64,000 nucleotides of DNA. It comes from Actinophytocola sp035634895 (GTDB lineage: Bacteria; Actinomycetota; Actinomycetes; Mycobacteriales; Pseudonocardiaceae). The notes below the pieces were generated by a model. It saw nothing but the letters and a program-made list of their open reading frames with translations. It ran no database searches and was not told where the DNA came from. A program made the position numbers and the translations under genes. The stretch lies in NCBI RefSeq assembly GCF_035634895.1, contig NZ_DASQCC010000095.1, positions 1-64,000 on the forward strand. The letters are read 5' to 3'. Position 1 is the first letter of the stretch. Each line of letters begins with the position of its first letter. Positions 33,182 through 41,347 of this stretch are shown here, one piece after another.

Positions 33182-34009
33182 CCGCTCACGCTGCTCCTCC
33201 TCGGCGATCTGCTGGGCGACGGACATCCGTCCGGGCCGCTCGGCCTTCGGGGTCGCGAGCACACCGCCGGGCCTGATCTCGCGCCAGGTGAAGTACAGCC
33301 AGGCGAGGATCGCCATGGCGCCGAAGGCGATCCACTGCAGCGCGTAGGAGAGGAACGGACCGGAGTCCAGCTCGGGAAGCGGGAGGGCGGCGAGCACGCC
33401 CGGGTTGTCGTCGTTGAGCTGCAGGTAGCCGGGCCGGATGTCGAGCTTGGTGGCGTGTTCGACGACCCCGGAGCCGACCGCGTAGACCTGGAGCCGGCCG
33501 TCGCGCCGCTCGGGCGGCCGGCCGCGGGGGTCGCGCTCGTCCGCGCGCAGGCGTGCGGTGAGCGTGACGGTGCCGGTGGGCGGCTTCGCGAAGTCCGGCA
33601 CGGCGACGGCCTGGTTGCCCTGCACCGGGCGCACGTACCCACGGTCGACGAGGACGACGGAGCCATCGGTGAGCCGGAAGGGCGTGAGCACCTCGAACGC
33701 TGCCTGCCCGAGGACGGTCCGCAGCCGCGCGACGACCTCGTCCGCGCCGAGGTAGCGGCCGGTCACCCGGACTGTCCGCCACTCGGTCCCCGGCCCGGGC
33801 TGGGCCCCGTCCGGCAGGGCGGTCGCCAGGGCGACGGGCGCGGCGTTGGCGGCGTTGCTGATGGCGTCGTTGGTGGTGGCGCGCTCCTCGTTGCGGCGGA
33901 ACTGCCACGGCGACAGGAGCGTGACACAGACGGCGGCGAAGACCAGCACCAACGCCGTCAGCGCCAGCCATCCCGGGCGTAGCAAGAACCAGAACCGCAC
34001 GGGTCTCAT
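33152..34009 (-). CDS. SURF1-family cytochrome oxidase biogenesis protein
   Basis: A 285-residue protein with the SURF1 plan: an N-terminal transmembrane helix (about 8-30, FWFLLRPGWLALTALVLVFA), an extracytoplasmic domain with LSPWQFRRN, TVRVTGRYLGADEV, VLTPFRLTDGSVVLVDRGYVR and QLNDDNPGVLAALPLPELDSGPFLSYALQW, then a second helix (about 230-245) and a charged C-terminal tail. SURF1 assists cofactor insertion into heme-copper oxidases. Start ATG 34009, overlapping the stop of the kinase-like gene by four bases (ATGA), so the two are translationally coupled. Corresponds to Rv2235. Convergent overlap with cobD. Confidence 0.9.
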   Translation of the reverse strand: MRPVRFWFLLRPGWLALTALVLVFAAVCVTLLSPWQFRRNEERATTNDAISNAANAAPVALATALPDGAQPGPGTEWRTVRVTGRYLGADEVVARLRTVLGQAAFEVLTPFRLTDGSVVLVDRGYVRPVQGNQAVAVPDFAKPPTGTVTLTARLRADERDPRGRPPERRDGRLQVYAVGSGVVEHATKLDIRPGYLQLNDDNPGVLAALPLPELDSGPFLSYALQWIAFGAMAILAWLYFTWREIRPGGVLATPKAERPGRMSVAQQIAEEEQRERSAAAAAQQG

Positions 34010-35073
34010 GCTAGAGACCGCGCGGCGGCGACGGCCTGGGCCCCATACCCGCCACCGAAGAGCACGGTGTGCACGAGCAGGGGAAAGAGCTGGTGGAGCG
34101 GGACGCGCTCCCGCCACCCGTCGGCGAGGGGAGCCGCCTCGTCGTAGGCGGCGACGATCCGGTCGAGGTGCGAACACCCGAAGAGACGCAGCATGGCGAG
34201 ATCGGTCTCCCGGTGGCCACCGTGCGCGGCGGGGTCGATGAGCCAGACACGGTCGGTGCCCCAGAGGACGTTGCCGCTCCAGAGGTCGCCGTGGAGACGG
34301 GCGGGCGACTCCACGGGCCCGGCGACCGTGTCGATCCGCGCGCAGAGGTCCTCGACGGGGGCGGGGTCGGGCAGCACGCCCTGGTCGACGGCGGCACGAA
34401 GGTAGGGGAGGACACGGTGCTCGACGTACCACTCGGGCCACCGCGCCCCGGTGACGTTCCGCATGGGCGCGAGCCCGATCCAGGCATCGGCGGGTCCGCC
34501 GGGCGGCGCGACCCCGAAGGCGCCGGCCCCGGCCTGATGGAGGGCAGCCAACTCCCGCCCGAACCGCTCGGCGGAGGCGACGGAGGCCCGCCCACCGGCC
34601 ACGAACTCGATGACGAGCCACTCCCGATCGAACCCCAGCACGGCCGGCACCTGCGGAAACACCGACTCATCAGAATTGTCGTCCCCCGCCGGTAGCGTTG
34701 AATCCGGGGGACCCCCAGCCGCACGAACGGTCCTTTCGTTCGAGTTTCTCGGGTGAACCTCTTCCCAGTTGCCGCCCGCACCACCAGAATTGTCGGCCCC
34801 GTGCCGTAGCGTTGAAATCGGGGGACCCCCGGGCGTACGAACGGTCCTTTCGTTCGGGTTTCCTGGGTGAACCTTGTCCTGGTTCGTGGGGCTGGAGCCA
34901 TTCCGTAGCCAGCGCAGGCCGGCCACCTCGGCCTCGACGGCGCTGGGCTCGGTGTGCCGCTTGGCCACCACCTCGCCGCCGTCCGCCAGGCGGATCCGGT
35001 AGGCCCCGCCCAGCGAGGCCACCCCGGCCACCTTCCGGCCGAGCAGCCCCGTCACCGCCTCGGCGGCCGTCAC
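34006..35073 (-). CDS. fructosamine-kinase-like protein with an in-frame repeat insertion
   Basis: A 355-residue member of the fructosamine/ketosamine-3-kinase family: GGAYRIRLADGGEVVAKRH (N-lobe), WLVIEFV hinge, MRNVTGARWPEWYVEHR, LHGDLWSGNVLW (catalytic loop, Asp and Asn), IDPAAHGGHRETDLAML (metal site). Such enzymes repair sugar adducts on proteins. A normal member has about 290 residues; the extra 65-70 (about residues 60-130) come from two copies of a 114-base repeat inserted after WLRNGSS, each reading NERTVR..GGPP.STL. The frame is preserved because 114 is a multiple of three. I prefer GTG 35073 (four-base overlap with the phosphatase stop) over GTG 35091. Confidence 0.85.
   Translation of the reverse strand: MTAAEAVTGLLGRKVAGVASLGGAYRIRLADGGEVVAKRHTEPSAVEAEVAGLRWLRNGSSPTNQDKVHPGNPNERTVRTPGGPPISTLRHGADNSGGAGGNWEEVHPRNSNERTVRAAGGPPDSTLPAGDDNSDESVFPQVPAVLGFDREWLVIEFVAGGRASVASAERFGRELAALHQAGAGAFGVAPPGGPADAWIGLAPMRNVTGARWPEWYVEHRVLPYLRAAVDQGVLPDPAPVEDLCARIDTVAGPVESPARLHGDLWSGNVLWGTDRVWLIDPAAHGGHRETDLAMLRLFGCSHLDRIVAAYDEAAPLADGWRERVPLHQLFPLLVHTVLFGGGYGAQAVAAARSLA
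34671..34880. repeat. two 114-base direct repeats inside the kinase-like gene
   Basis: CAGAATTGTCG begins at 34671 and again at 34785. Both units then share the TAGCGTTGAA tract, a GGGGGACCCCC palindrome and CGAACGGTCCTTTCGTTCG, a 6-base-arm hairpin. The hairpin-rich, non-codon-like structure is that of an intergenic repeat, yet it lies in the coding sequence in frame. Confidence 0.85.
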
Positions 35074-35540
35074 AGCCGCGTTCGCACCCACTCGACCAAC
35101 CCCGGCATCGCCGCCTCGACCATCCCCAGCACCTCGCCGAAGCCCGAGTAGTCCCCGTAGTACGGGTCCGGCACGTCCGGGTCGGCGGCGTCCGGGTCGA
35201 ACGACCGCAGCATCCGCAGCCGCTCGTCGCCGTCGCCCTGGTGTTTCAGCAGGTTCCGCAACGCGGACTCGTGCCCGGTGTCCATCGCGACCAGCAGGTC
35301 CGCCGACAGATGGTCCTCGCCCACCTGGGCCGCGACGTGGTCAGTCGGGTACCCGTGGGCCGCCAGCACCCGCCGTGCCCGCCGGTCCGCGGGGTCACCC
35401 ACGTGCCACGGCCCGATTCCCGCGCTCGTCACCCGCACGCGGTCGGCCAGCCCTTCCTTGTCCAGCACCGCGGAGAAGACCAGCGCCGCGATCGGCGAGC
35501 GGCAGATGTTGCCGGAGCAGACGAAACACACATGAAGCAC
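35070..35540 (-). CDS. ptpA: low-molecular-weight protein tyrosine phosphatase (PtpA type)
   Basis: A 156-residue LMW phosphatase. The active loop VCFVCSGNICRSPIA (about 4-18) contains the C-x5-R-S signature (CSGNICRS), and the general acid is the Asp in VPDPYYGDYSGF near the C-terminus. Length and layout are typical. Corresponds to Rv2234 (PtpA). It is the first gene of a run phosphatase - kinase-like - SURF1 with four-base overlaps. A dedicated tyrosine kinase gene (PtkA-like) is not adjacent here. Could equally act on arginine phosphate, as some relatives do; sequence alone does not settle it. Confidence 0.92.
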   Translation of the reverse strand: MLHVCFVCSGNICRSPIAALVFSAVLDKEGLADRVRVTSAGIGPWHVGDPADRRARRVLAAHGYPTDHVAAQVGEDHLSADLLVAMDTGHESALRNLLKHQGDGDERLRMLRSFDPDAADPDVPDPYYGDYSGFGEVLGMVEAAMPGLVEWVRTRL

Positions 35541-35587
35541 GCCCGCGAGTCTGCCCGATCACCGCCACAGGGCAAGCGCCACCGTGC

Positions 35588-36007
35588 TCAGGGGTGCATG
35601 CGCGCACCCTTGACGATCTTGTCGACGGCGTTGCGCGGCCCGTGCACGGCCAGCCCCACGAGGTCGAGCTGGTCCTGTGGGACGGCCCGCACGGCGGCCC
35701 GGTTGTCCTCGTCGTTGCCGGTGGTGAACAGTTCCTTGGTGAAGACCGACATCGGCAGCCCGCGGTCGAGCGCCTTCCGGTGCGCCGCGGTCAGCACTGC
35801 CGCGGCCGCCTCGAACACGAGCACGGGCTGCCCGAACATCGCGAGGTACTTGGTGCCGTCGGCGTCCTCGTAGGCGTCGCCGATCAGCTCGGGGACCGCG
35901 GCGGCGACCCCGCTGACGAGAAACGCGCACACGTTCAGCCGTTGCCAGGTGGGCAGGTCGTCCCGCACCACCACGGCGATCTTGGTGGAGAAGCTCACGT
36001 CCCCCAC
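35588..36007 (-). CDS. DUF2000-family protein
   Basis: A 139-residue protein of the DUF2000 family: SFSTKIAVVVRDDLPTWQRLNVCAFLVSG at the N-terminus, YLAMFGQPVLVFEAA in the centre and SVFTKELFTTGNDEDNRAAV followed by LVGLAVHGPRNAVDKIVKGAR. The fold is of the peptidyl-tRNA-hydrolase-like type and no activity is known to me. GTG start at 36007 or 35998. It is divergent from an AraC-type regulator with 41 bases between the starts, a pairing that suggests the regulator controls it. Confidence 0.82.
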   Translation of the reverse strand: MGDVSFSTKIAVVVRDDLPTWQRLNVCAFLVSGVAAAVPELIGDAYEDADGTKYLAMFGQPVLVFEAAAAVLTAAHRKALDRGLPMSVFTKELFTTGNDEDNRAAVRAVPQDQLDLVGLAVHGPRNAVDKIVKGARMHP

Positions 36008-36048
36008 GATCGCGACCCGTCCGCCGGAAGTCTTGTACGTTCCTAACC

Positions 36049-36822
36049 ATGGGCCCCGAGATCAAGGCGTGGCGCCCGAACGTGCCCGGCATCCACGAGG
36101 TGCTCCACGCGCGGTTCACGACGCACGCGTACCCGTCGCACACGCACGACGCCTGGACCCTGCTGCTGATGGACGACGGCATGGTGCGCTACGACCTGGA
36201 CCGGCACGAGCACGGCGCGCTGCGCTCCCAGGTCACCCTGCTGCCGCCGGGCGTCCCACACGACGGCCGTTCGCCCAGGCCGTTCCGCAAGCGCGTCCTG
36301 TACCTGGCCGCCGACACCCTGACCGGCGTCGGCGCCGCCGTCGACCACCCGTCCCTCGATGACCCGTTGTTGCGCCGCCGCGTCAACCAGTTGCACCGGT
36401 CGCTGGACCCGGCCGACGCGGAGGTCCTTGAGGCCCAGAGCCGCTTCACCCTGATCCGCGACCGCCTGCGGCAGCACCTGCGGGTCGCCGAGCCGCCACC
36501 GCCGGCCGCCGTGTCGGTGGCCCGTCGCCTCCGCGACCTCCTCGACGCCCGCCTGCCCGAGACACCGTCCCTGGACGAGGCGGCGGCGCTGCTGGACGTG
36601 CACCCGGTGTCGCTGGTCCGGGCGTTCAGCCGCGAGTTCGGCATCCCCCCGCACCGGTACGTCACCGGCCGGCGGCTGGACCTGGCCCGCCGCCACCTGC
36701 TCGCCGGCCACCCGACCGCGGAGGCCGCCACGATGGCCGGCTTCTACGACCAGGCCCACCTCACCCGCCACTTCCGCAAGCTGCTGGGCATAGGCCCATC
36801 CCGCTACGGCCTACCGCACTGA
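36049..36822 (+). CDS. AraC-family transcriptional regulator
   Basis: A 257-residue AraC protein. The N-terminal cupin-like sensor domain (about 1-95) has YPSHTHDAWTLLLMDDG and LLPPGVPHDG. The C-terminal double helix-turn-helix (about 150-255) has LDEAAALLDVHPVSLVRAFSREFGIPPHRYVTGRRL and EAATMAGFYDQAHLTRHFRKLLGIGPSRY, complete and canonical. The ligand is unknown. Its arrangement opposite DUF2000 suggests local regulation. The 0.8 kb behind its stop is a low-GC stretch with transposon debris. Confidence 0.9.
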   Translation: MGPEIKAWRPNVPGIHEVLHARFTTHAYPSHTHDAWTLLLMDDGMVRYDLDRHEHGALRSQVTLLPPGVPHDGRSPRPFRKRVLYLAADTLTGVGAAVDHPSLDDPLLRRRVNQLHRSLDPADAEVLEAQSRFTLIRDRLRQHLRVAEPPPPAAVSVARRLRDLLDARLPETPSLDEAAALLDVHPVSLVRAFSREFGIPPHRYVTGRRLDLARRHLLAGHPTAEAATMAGFYDQAHLTRHFRKLLGIGPSRYGLPH

Positions 36823-36870
36823 AGCCCCGCCGTGCGAATGTCACCTTCGCTCGAACCGACCGGGTGAAAG

Positions 36871-36879
36871 TTATCCACA
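36871..36879 (+). other. DnaA-box-like 9-mer
   Basis: TTATCCACA occurs once, 49 bases after the AraC stop. It is isolated, so weak evidence on its own. It opens the gene-poor interval 36823-37424; apart from this box and the ISAs1 remnant I see no supported gene there. Confidence 0.3.
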
Positions 36880-37089
36880 GTCCTCGCTGACCAGGGCTTT
36901 TGCCGCCCCCCGCCACCCCTCGCCGGTAGAATGGCAGGCGGGGTGGCCCCCGGGATCGGATCAGGGGTTTGTGTGGGTGGCGTGAGTGGGGGGTGAGGCT
37001 GGTGATGCCGAGTACGGCGACGGGCGCTGGACTTGCCGCAGTGGTGTGGGTGATGTAGCGCTCGACGAGAAAGGCTTGTGCCGCGGAGG

Positions 37090-37400
37090 GAAATCGACGT
37101 TTCTGGTGCGGGGAGTATCTGGATGGTCCGTTGTTCGCGGCGTCCGTGGCCGGCGTCAGACAGCGGCCACGTCGCGGGTCGTGCTGCACACCCCGCAGGG
37201 CCAGAGCCGCTGCGGGGTGTCAGCGACCCACCGATCGGTGAACGATCGAGCACCCGCGCACACCGCCGCCGCGGCGATGGTGAAGATTGAGCACAACGTA
37301 TGCCGGCTCGTGCCGCTTTCTCGGATCCCAAGATCCAGCGAAGAGTTCACGCAGGTCAGCCGACCCAACACGCCAGGGTTCAGCGCTGACGCGACAGCAG
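37090..37400 (-). pseudogene. decayed ISAs1-type transposase fragment
   Basis: On the reverse strand SWDPRKRHEP (one frame) leads into IFTIAAAAVCAGARSF and WVADTPQRL (another frame). This is the N-terminal signature of ISAs1/DDE_Tnp_1-associated transposases, where PDPRxxRG is followed by a hydrophobic AAAAVxAGARSF helix and WVADAP. Downstream the frame breaks again and no catalytic domain remains. The GC content is lower than in the flanks. No terminal repeats could be fixed. Confidence 0.6.
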
Positions 37401-37424
37401 GCAGGGCAGCTCTCTCACATGATC

Positions 37425-37670
37425 ATGGAACCTAGACACTCAGATGATCAACCAGAGACAGTGCCTGCTCCCACGCGGGAGATCAACCTTGCCGTGGCCC
37501 TGGGGATCGGGTGGGGCTGCCTGATCTCCATTCTGGGGCGACTTCGGCGAAAATTTTTCCGCAGGTCAGACGTGGTGCCTTGGGTACAGCTGGCGCGGCA
37601 GCGCGTTCCCGCCAGTTGGGCCGCCGTGGCGAAGGACGCGACAACCGGCGCGGTTAGGATCCGCCGGTGA
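37425..37670 (+). CDS. doubtful small one-helix protein
   Basis: An 81-residue open frame (MEPRHSDDQPETVPAP, then a hydrophobic INLAVALGIGWGCLISILGRL, then a basic tail). It ends in a GTGA overlap with the aminotransferase gene, which is suggestive, but third-position GC is much lower than in neighbours and there is no good ribosome site. Possibly only chance or transposon-derived sequence. Confidence 0.2.
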   Translation: MEPRHSDDQPETVPAPTREINLAVALGIGWGCLISILGRLRRKFFRRSDVVPWVQLARQRVPASWAAVAKDATTGAVRIRR

Positions 37671-38671
37671 GCGACCTGCGGCATCACGGCGACGTGGACG
37701 CGGCGCCGGGACTGCAGGACTTCGCCGTGAACGTCCGTGGCTCCGCGCCGCCCCTCTGGCTACGGGACCGCCTCGTCGCGGCCCTCGACCGGCTCGGCAC
37801 CTACCCCTCCGCCGCCGATGACCGGCGGGCCCGCGAAGCCGTCGCCGCCCGGCACGGTCGGGATCCCGACCACGTCCTCGTCCTCAACGGCGCCGCCGAG
37901 GGCTTCGCGCTTCTGCCGGCACTGGCACCGCGCACAGCCGCCGTCCTGCACCCCTCCTTCACCGAGCCCGAGGTCGCCCTTCGCGACGCCGGGATCCCCC
38001 TCCACCGCGTCATGCACCGCGATCCCGTCCCCGACGACGCCGATCTCGTCGTGCTCGGCAACCCCACCAACCCGACCTCCGAGCTCCACCCCAAGGCCGC
38101 CATCGCCGCCCTCACCCGTCCGGGCCGCGTCACCGTCGTCGACGAGGCCTTCATGGACGCCGTTCCCGGCGAAGAAGAGTCGCTGGCCGGGGACGACCTG
38201 CCGGGGCTCCTCGTGCTCCGCAGCCTCACCAAGACCTGGGCGCTCCCCGGCCTTCGCGCCGGCTACGCCCTCGGCCACCCGGACCTCCTGCGACGGCTGG
38301 GCGGGCACCGCCCCCACTGGCCCGTCGGCACGCTCGTCCTCGAGGCCGTCACCGCCTGCGCCGAGCCGCGCGCCGTCCGGGAGGCCGAGCGGGCGGCCCA
38401 GGAGTACACCGGCCATCGCGAGTGGCTCATCGAGCGGCTCCAGGAGATCCCGGGCGTCCACGTCCACCAACCCGCCGCCGCACCCTTCGTCCTCATCAGG
38501 GTCCGGGACGGCGAGCGCGTCCGCAGGAACCTCCGGGACCGCGGCATCGCCGTTCGCCGGGGCGATACCTTTCCCGGGCTGACGACCGACCACCTGCGCA
38601 TCGCGGTGCGGGCGCCGGAGGCGTCGGAGGACCTGATCAAAGCGCTGACCATGGAGGTGGGCACACCTTGA
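37667..38671 (+). CDS. cobC: PLP-dependent aminotransferase-fold enzyme, CobC (threonine-phosphate decarboxylase type)
   Basis: A 334-residue fold-type I PLP enzyme of the histidinol-phosphate-aminotransferase-like group: LNGAAEGFALLPAL (phosphate-binding region), GNPTNPTSELHP, VVDEAFMDAVPG and LRSLTKTWALPGLRAGYALG, with the PLP lysine in SLTKTWALPGLR and RIAVRAPE near the C-terminus. In cobalamin synthesis CobC makes aminopropanol phosphate from threonine phosphate, the substrate of CobD, whose gene is at 32237. It corresponds to Rv2231c. GTG start at 37667. Its stop overlaps the next TTG start by three bases (TTGA at 38668-38671), and the four genes to 41291 form a tight operon. A general aminotransferase activity cannot be excluded. 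Confidence 0.85.
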   Translation: MSDLRHHGDVDAAPGLQDFAVNVRGSAPPLWLRDRLVAALDRLGTYPSAADDRRAREAVAARHGRDPDHVLVLNGAAEGFALLPALAPRTAAVLHPSFTEPEVALRDAGIPLHRVMHRDPVPDDADLVVLGNPTNPTSELHPKAAIAALTRPGRVTVVDEAFMDAVPGEEESLAGDDLPGLLVLRSLTKTWALPGLRAGYALGHPDLLRRLGGHRPHWPVGTLVLEAVTACAEPRAVREAERAAQEYTGHREWLIERLQEIPGVHVHQPAAAPFVLIRVRDGERVRRNLRDRGIAVRRGDTFPGLTTDHLRIAVRAPEASEDLIKALTMEVGTP

Positions 38672-39477
38672 CCACTGTCGCCGACGTCGTCGAGGTGCTC
38701 GAAGCCGCCTACCCGCCCGCGCTCGCCGAGTCCTGGGACGCCGTCGGGCTCGTCTGCGGCGACCCGGCCGCGCCCGTCCACCGGATCATCGTCGCCGTGG
38801 ACCCCGTCGAGTCCACTGTGGACGAAACGCTGGCGGCGGGCGCCCAGCTGCTCGTCACGCATCACCCGCTGCTGCTGCGGGGCGTGCACGGCGTCCCGGC
38901 CAGCACCCCGAAGGGCGGCCTCGTCCACCGCCTCATCCGCGGCGACGCCGCGCTCTTCTGCGCGCACACCAACGCCGACGCCGCCGACCCGGGCGTGTCC
39001 GACGCGCTCGCCGAAGCCATCGGGCTCACCGTCACCGGCCCGCTCAACCCCAACGAGGACGGCCGGACCGGCATCGGTCGCGTCGGCGAGCTGGCGGCTC
39101 CCGAACCGTTCAGCGTGTTCGTGGCCAGAGTCGCCCGCGCCCTGCCGGAGACGGTCACCGGCGTCCGAGGCGCCGGCGACCCGGACCGCCTCATCCGGAC
39201 CGTCGCCGTCTCGGGCGGCGCGGGCGACTCCTACCTCGCGACCGCGACACACCGGCGCGTCGACGCGTACGTCACCGCCGACCTGCGGCATCACCCCGTC
39301 AGCGAGCACCTCGCGACCGCCGGCGCGCCCGCGCTCGTCGATGTCGGGCACTGGGCCAGTGAGTGGCCGTGGTGCGACCAGGCGGCGGCGATCCTCCGCG
39401 AACGGTTCGGCGGTAACGTCGACATCACCGTCTCCACGCGCCGCACCGACCCTTGGACCGTGGCAGCGGGCAGCTAG
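38668..39477 (+). CDS. Nif3-like dinuclear metal center protein
   Basis: A 269-residue Nif3/YbgI/DUF34-family protein. Metal-site motifs: AQLLVTHHPLLLRG (His-His), DAALFCAHTNADAADPGVSDALA (His/Asp), and near the C-terminus LVDVGHWASEWPWC, which supplies His and Glu. Often annotated GTP cyclohydrolase I type 2, but that is unproven for the family. Start TTG 38668, overlapping the cobC stop. It corresponds to Rv2230c. The following zinc-ribbon gene starts 18 bases on with GGAGG upstream; this Nif3-zinc-ribbon pair is conserved in actinobacteria and beyond. Confidence 0.9.
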   Translation: MTTVADVVEVLEAAYPPALAESWDAVGLVCGDPAAPVHRIIVAVDPVESTVDETLAAGAQLLVTHHPLLLRGVHGVPASTPKGGLVHRLIRGDAALFCAHTNADAADPGVSDALAEAIGLTVTGPLNPNEDGRTGIGRVGELAAPEPFSVFVARVARALPETVTGVRGAGDPDRLIRTVAVSGGAGDSYLATATHRRVDAYVTADLRHHPVSEHLATAGAPALVDVGHWASEWPWCDQAAAILRERFGGNVDITVSTRRTDPWTVAAGS

Positions 39478-39495
39478 CGACCAGGAGGTCACAGG

Positions 39496-40233
39496 GTGAA
39501 AGTCGATCCCGCAGTGCAGCGCAGGCTGCTCGAGCTCGCCGACGTCGACGCCGAGCTGGCTCGCGTCGACCACCGGCGCAGGACGTTGCCGGAGCTCGCG
39601 GAGATCGCCGATGCGGAGAAGGCCGCGCAGGCAAAGAAGGACGCGAAGGTCGCCAACGAGACCGCGCTCGGCGATCTGGACCGTGAGGTCAAGCGCCAGG
39701 AGCGGGAGATCGACGCGGTCCGGGCCCGAGAGGACCGCGACCGCGCCCTGCTCGCCGGCGGCACGGTGTCCTCGAAGCAGATGACCGACCTCGAGCACGA
39801 GCTGAACACGTTGCAGCGCAGGCAGACCACGCTCGAGGACGAGCTGCTGGAGCTGATGGAGCGGCGTGAGGCGGTCGAGCTGGACGGCCAGCACGCGGCC
39901 GTGGAGCTGGCGAAGGCCGACGAGGCGCTGCAGGACGCGGCCAACCGGCGCGACCACGCGCTCGCCGACCTGGAGACGGTCTCCGCCCGCCGGACCGCGG
40001 ACCGCGAGAAGCTCGTGCCGGAGTTCCCGCAGCCGCTGCTCGACCTGTACGAGCGCGTCCGCAAGAACCGGGGGATCGGCGCGTCCCTGCTGCGTCAGCG
40101 CCGGTGCGGCGCGTGCCGGATCGAGCTGGACCGCACCTCCATCTCCCGGATCGCGAACACGGCGGCCGACGAGGTCGTGACGTGCGACGAGTGCGGCGCG
40201 ATCATGGTGCGGACCCCGGAGTCCGGCCTGTGA
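39496..40233 (+). CDS. C4-type zinc ribbon protein with long coiled coil
   Basis: A 245-residue protein, mostly a long antiparallel coiled coil (about 8-180, with frequent heptads such as LDREVKRQEREIDAVRAREDRD and LEHELNTLQRRQTTLEDELLELMERRE). A C-terminal zinc ribbon has CGAC (about 204) and CDEC (about 231). It is the DUF164/zf-RING_7 type encoded next to Nif3-like genes (Rv2229c). A role in nucleic-acid or Nif3 binding is guessed from context only. GTG start at 39496 with AGGAGG. Its stop overlaps the RNase H gene start by four bases (GTGA). Confidence 0.88.
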   Translation: MKVDPAVQRRLLELADVDAELARVDHRRRTLPELAEIADAEKAAQAKKDAKVANETALGDLDREVKRQEREIDAVRAREDRDRALLAGGTVSSKQMTDLEHELNTLQRRQTTLEDELLELMERREAVELDGQHAAVELAKADEALQDAANRRDHALADLETVSARRTADREKLVPEFPQPLLDLYERVRKNRGIGASLLRQRRCGACRIELDRTSISRIANTAADEVVTCDECGAIMVRTPESGL

Positions 40234-41291
40234 GAGTGGTCGTCGAGGCCGACGGGGGCTCGCGCGGCAACCCCGGCCCGGCAGGCTACGGCGCGGCGGT
40301 GTTCGCCACCGACGGGTCCCTGCTGGCGGAACGGGCCGAGGGGCTCGGCACCACGACGAACAACGTCGCCGAGTACCAGGGCCTGATCGCCGGCCTGACC
40401 GCCGCTCGCGAGCTGGGCGCGACGGCCGTCGCGGTGCGGATGGACTCGAAACTCGTCGTCGAGCAGATGTCCGGCCGCTGGCAGGTCAGGAACGAGGCAC
40501 TCAAGCCGCTGGCCGCGACGGCCCGCGAGCTCGCGGACGGGTTCGACGAGGTCTCCTACGCCTGGATTCCGCGTGCCCAGAACGCGCACGCGGACCGCCT
40601 GGCGAACCAGGCCATGGACACCCAGGCCGGCAAACCCACGCCGACGGACACCACGCCGACCCGCTGGACCGGCGCGACCGGCACCCCGACCCGCCTGCTG
40701 CTGCTGCGGCACGGCCAGACGGAGCTGTCCGGCGAGCGCCGCTACTCGGGCCGCGGCGACGTCCCGCTGACCGACGCCGGCCGCCAGCAGGCGAAGGCGG
40801 CCGCGGCGCGCCTGGCCACCCTGGAGTTCACGGCGGTGATCTCGTCCCCGCTCGGCCGGGCCCGGCAGACCGCGGCGGCGGTCGCGGCGGCGACGGGACG
40901 TCAGGTCGAGGTGCACGAGGGCCTGGTGGAGACGGACTTCGGCGACTGGGAGCGGCTGACGTTCCTCGAGGCGGCCGAGCGGGACCCGGAGCTGCACCGG
41001 CGCTGGCTGGGCGACCCGAGCGTGGCCCCGCCGAACGGCGAGAGCTTCGATACGGTCCACGCGCGGGTCCGGCAGGCGCGCGACGAGCTGGTCCAGCGGC
41101 ACGCCGGCGAGACGCTGCTGCTGGTCAGCCACGTCACGCCGATCAAGTCCCTGCTGCGGATGGGTCTTGACGCCGGTCCGTCGCTGCTGTTCCGCCTGCA
41201 CCTGGACCTGGCGTCCCTGTCGGTCGTCGAGTTCTACCCGGATGGCAACGCGTCGGTCCGCCTGGTCAACGACACGGCACACCTGTCCTGA
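40230..41291 (+). CDS. bifunctional RNase HI / histidine phosphatase (Rv2228c type)
   Basis: A 353-residue fusion. The N-terminal RNase H1 domain (about 1-130) has VVEADGGSRGNPGPAGYGA (first Asp), NNVAEYQGLIAGL (Glu), VRMDSKLVVEQM (Asp) and QNAHADRLAN (final Asp), so the four-carboxylate active site is complete. After a Thr/Pro linker the histidine-phosphatase domain (about 150-353) has LLLLRHGQTELS (catalytic RHG), SSPLGRARQTA, DFGDWE and LLVSHVTPIK (second His). In mycobacteria such proteins have RNase H and alpha-ribazole-phosphatase-like activity; the latter is another cobalamin step, in keeping with cobC and cobD nearby. GTG start at 40230. rnpB follows 56 bases later. Confidence 0.93.
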   Translation: MRVVVEADGGSRGNPGPAGYGAAVFATDGSLLAERAEGLGTTTNNVAEYQGLIAGLTAARELGATAVAVRMDSKLVVEQMSGRWQVRNEALKPLAATARELADGFDEVSYAWIPRAQNAHADRLANQAMDTQAGKPTPTDTTPTRWTGATGTPTRLLLLRHGQTELSGERRYSGRGDVPLTDAGRQQAKAAAARLATLEFTAVISSPLGRARQTAAAVAAATGRQVEVHEGLVETDFGDWERLTFLEAAERDPELHRRWLGDPSVAPPNGESFDTVHARVRQARDELVQRHAGETLLLVSHVTPIKSLLRMGLDAGPSLLFRLHLDLASLSVVEFYPDGNASVRLVNDTAHLS

Positions 41292-41335
41292 GCCCGGCGG
41301 CCCGGGTGGTCATGATCCACAGCGGCGGCGGGCGT

Positions 41336-41341
41336 TACCCT
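41336..41341 (+). promoter_or_regulatory. -10 box candidate for rnpB
   Basis: TACCCT ends seven bases before the first base of the RNase P P1 helix at 41348, the expected distance. The -35 region (around 41313, TGATCC) is poor. Confidence 0.35.
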
Positions 41342-41347
41342 TGACGC

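Noticed and set aside
36986..37435. 149-codon forward ORF
   Set aside because: Codon use unlike neighbours, no recognisable domain; transposase traces on the other strand explain the region better.
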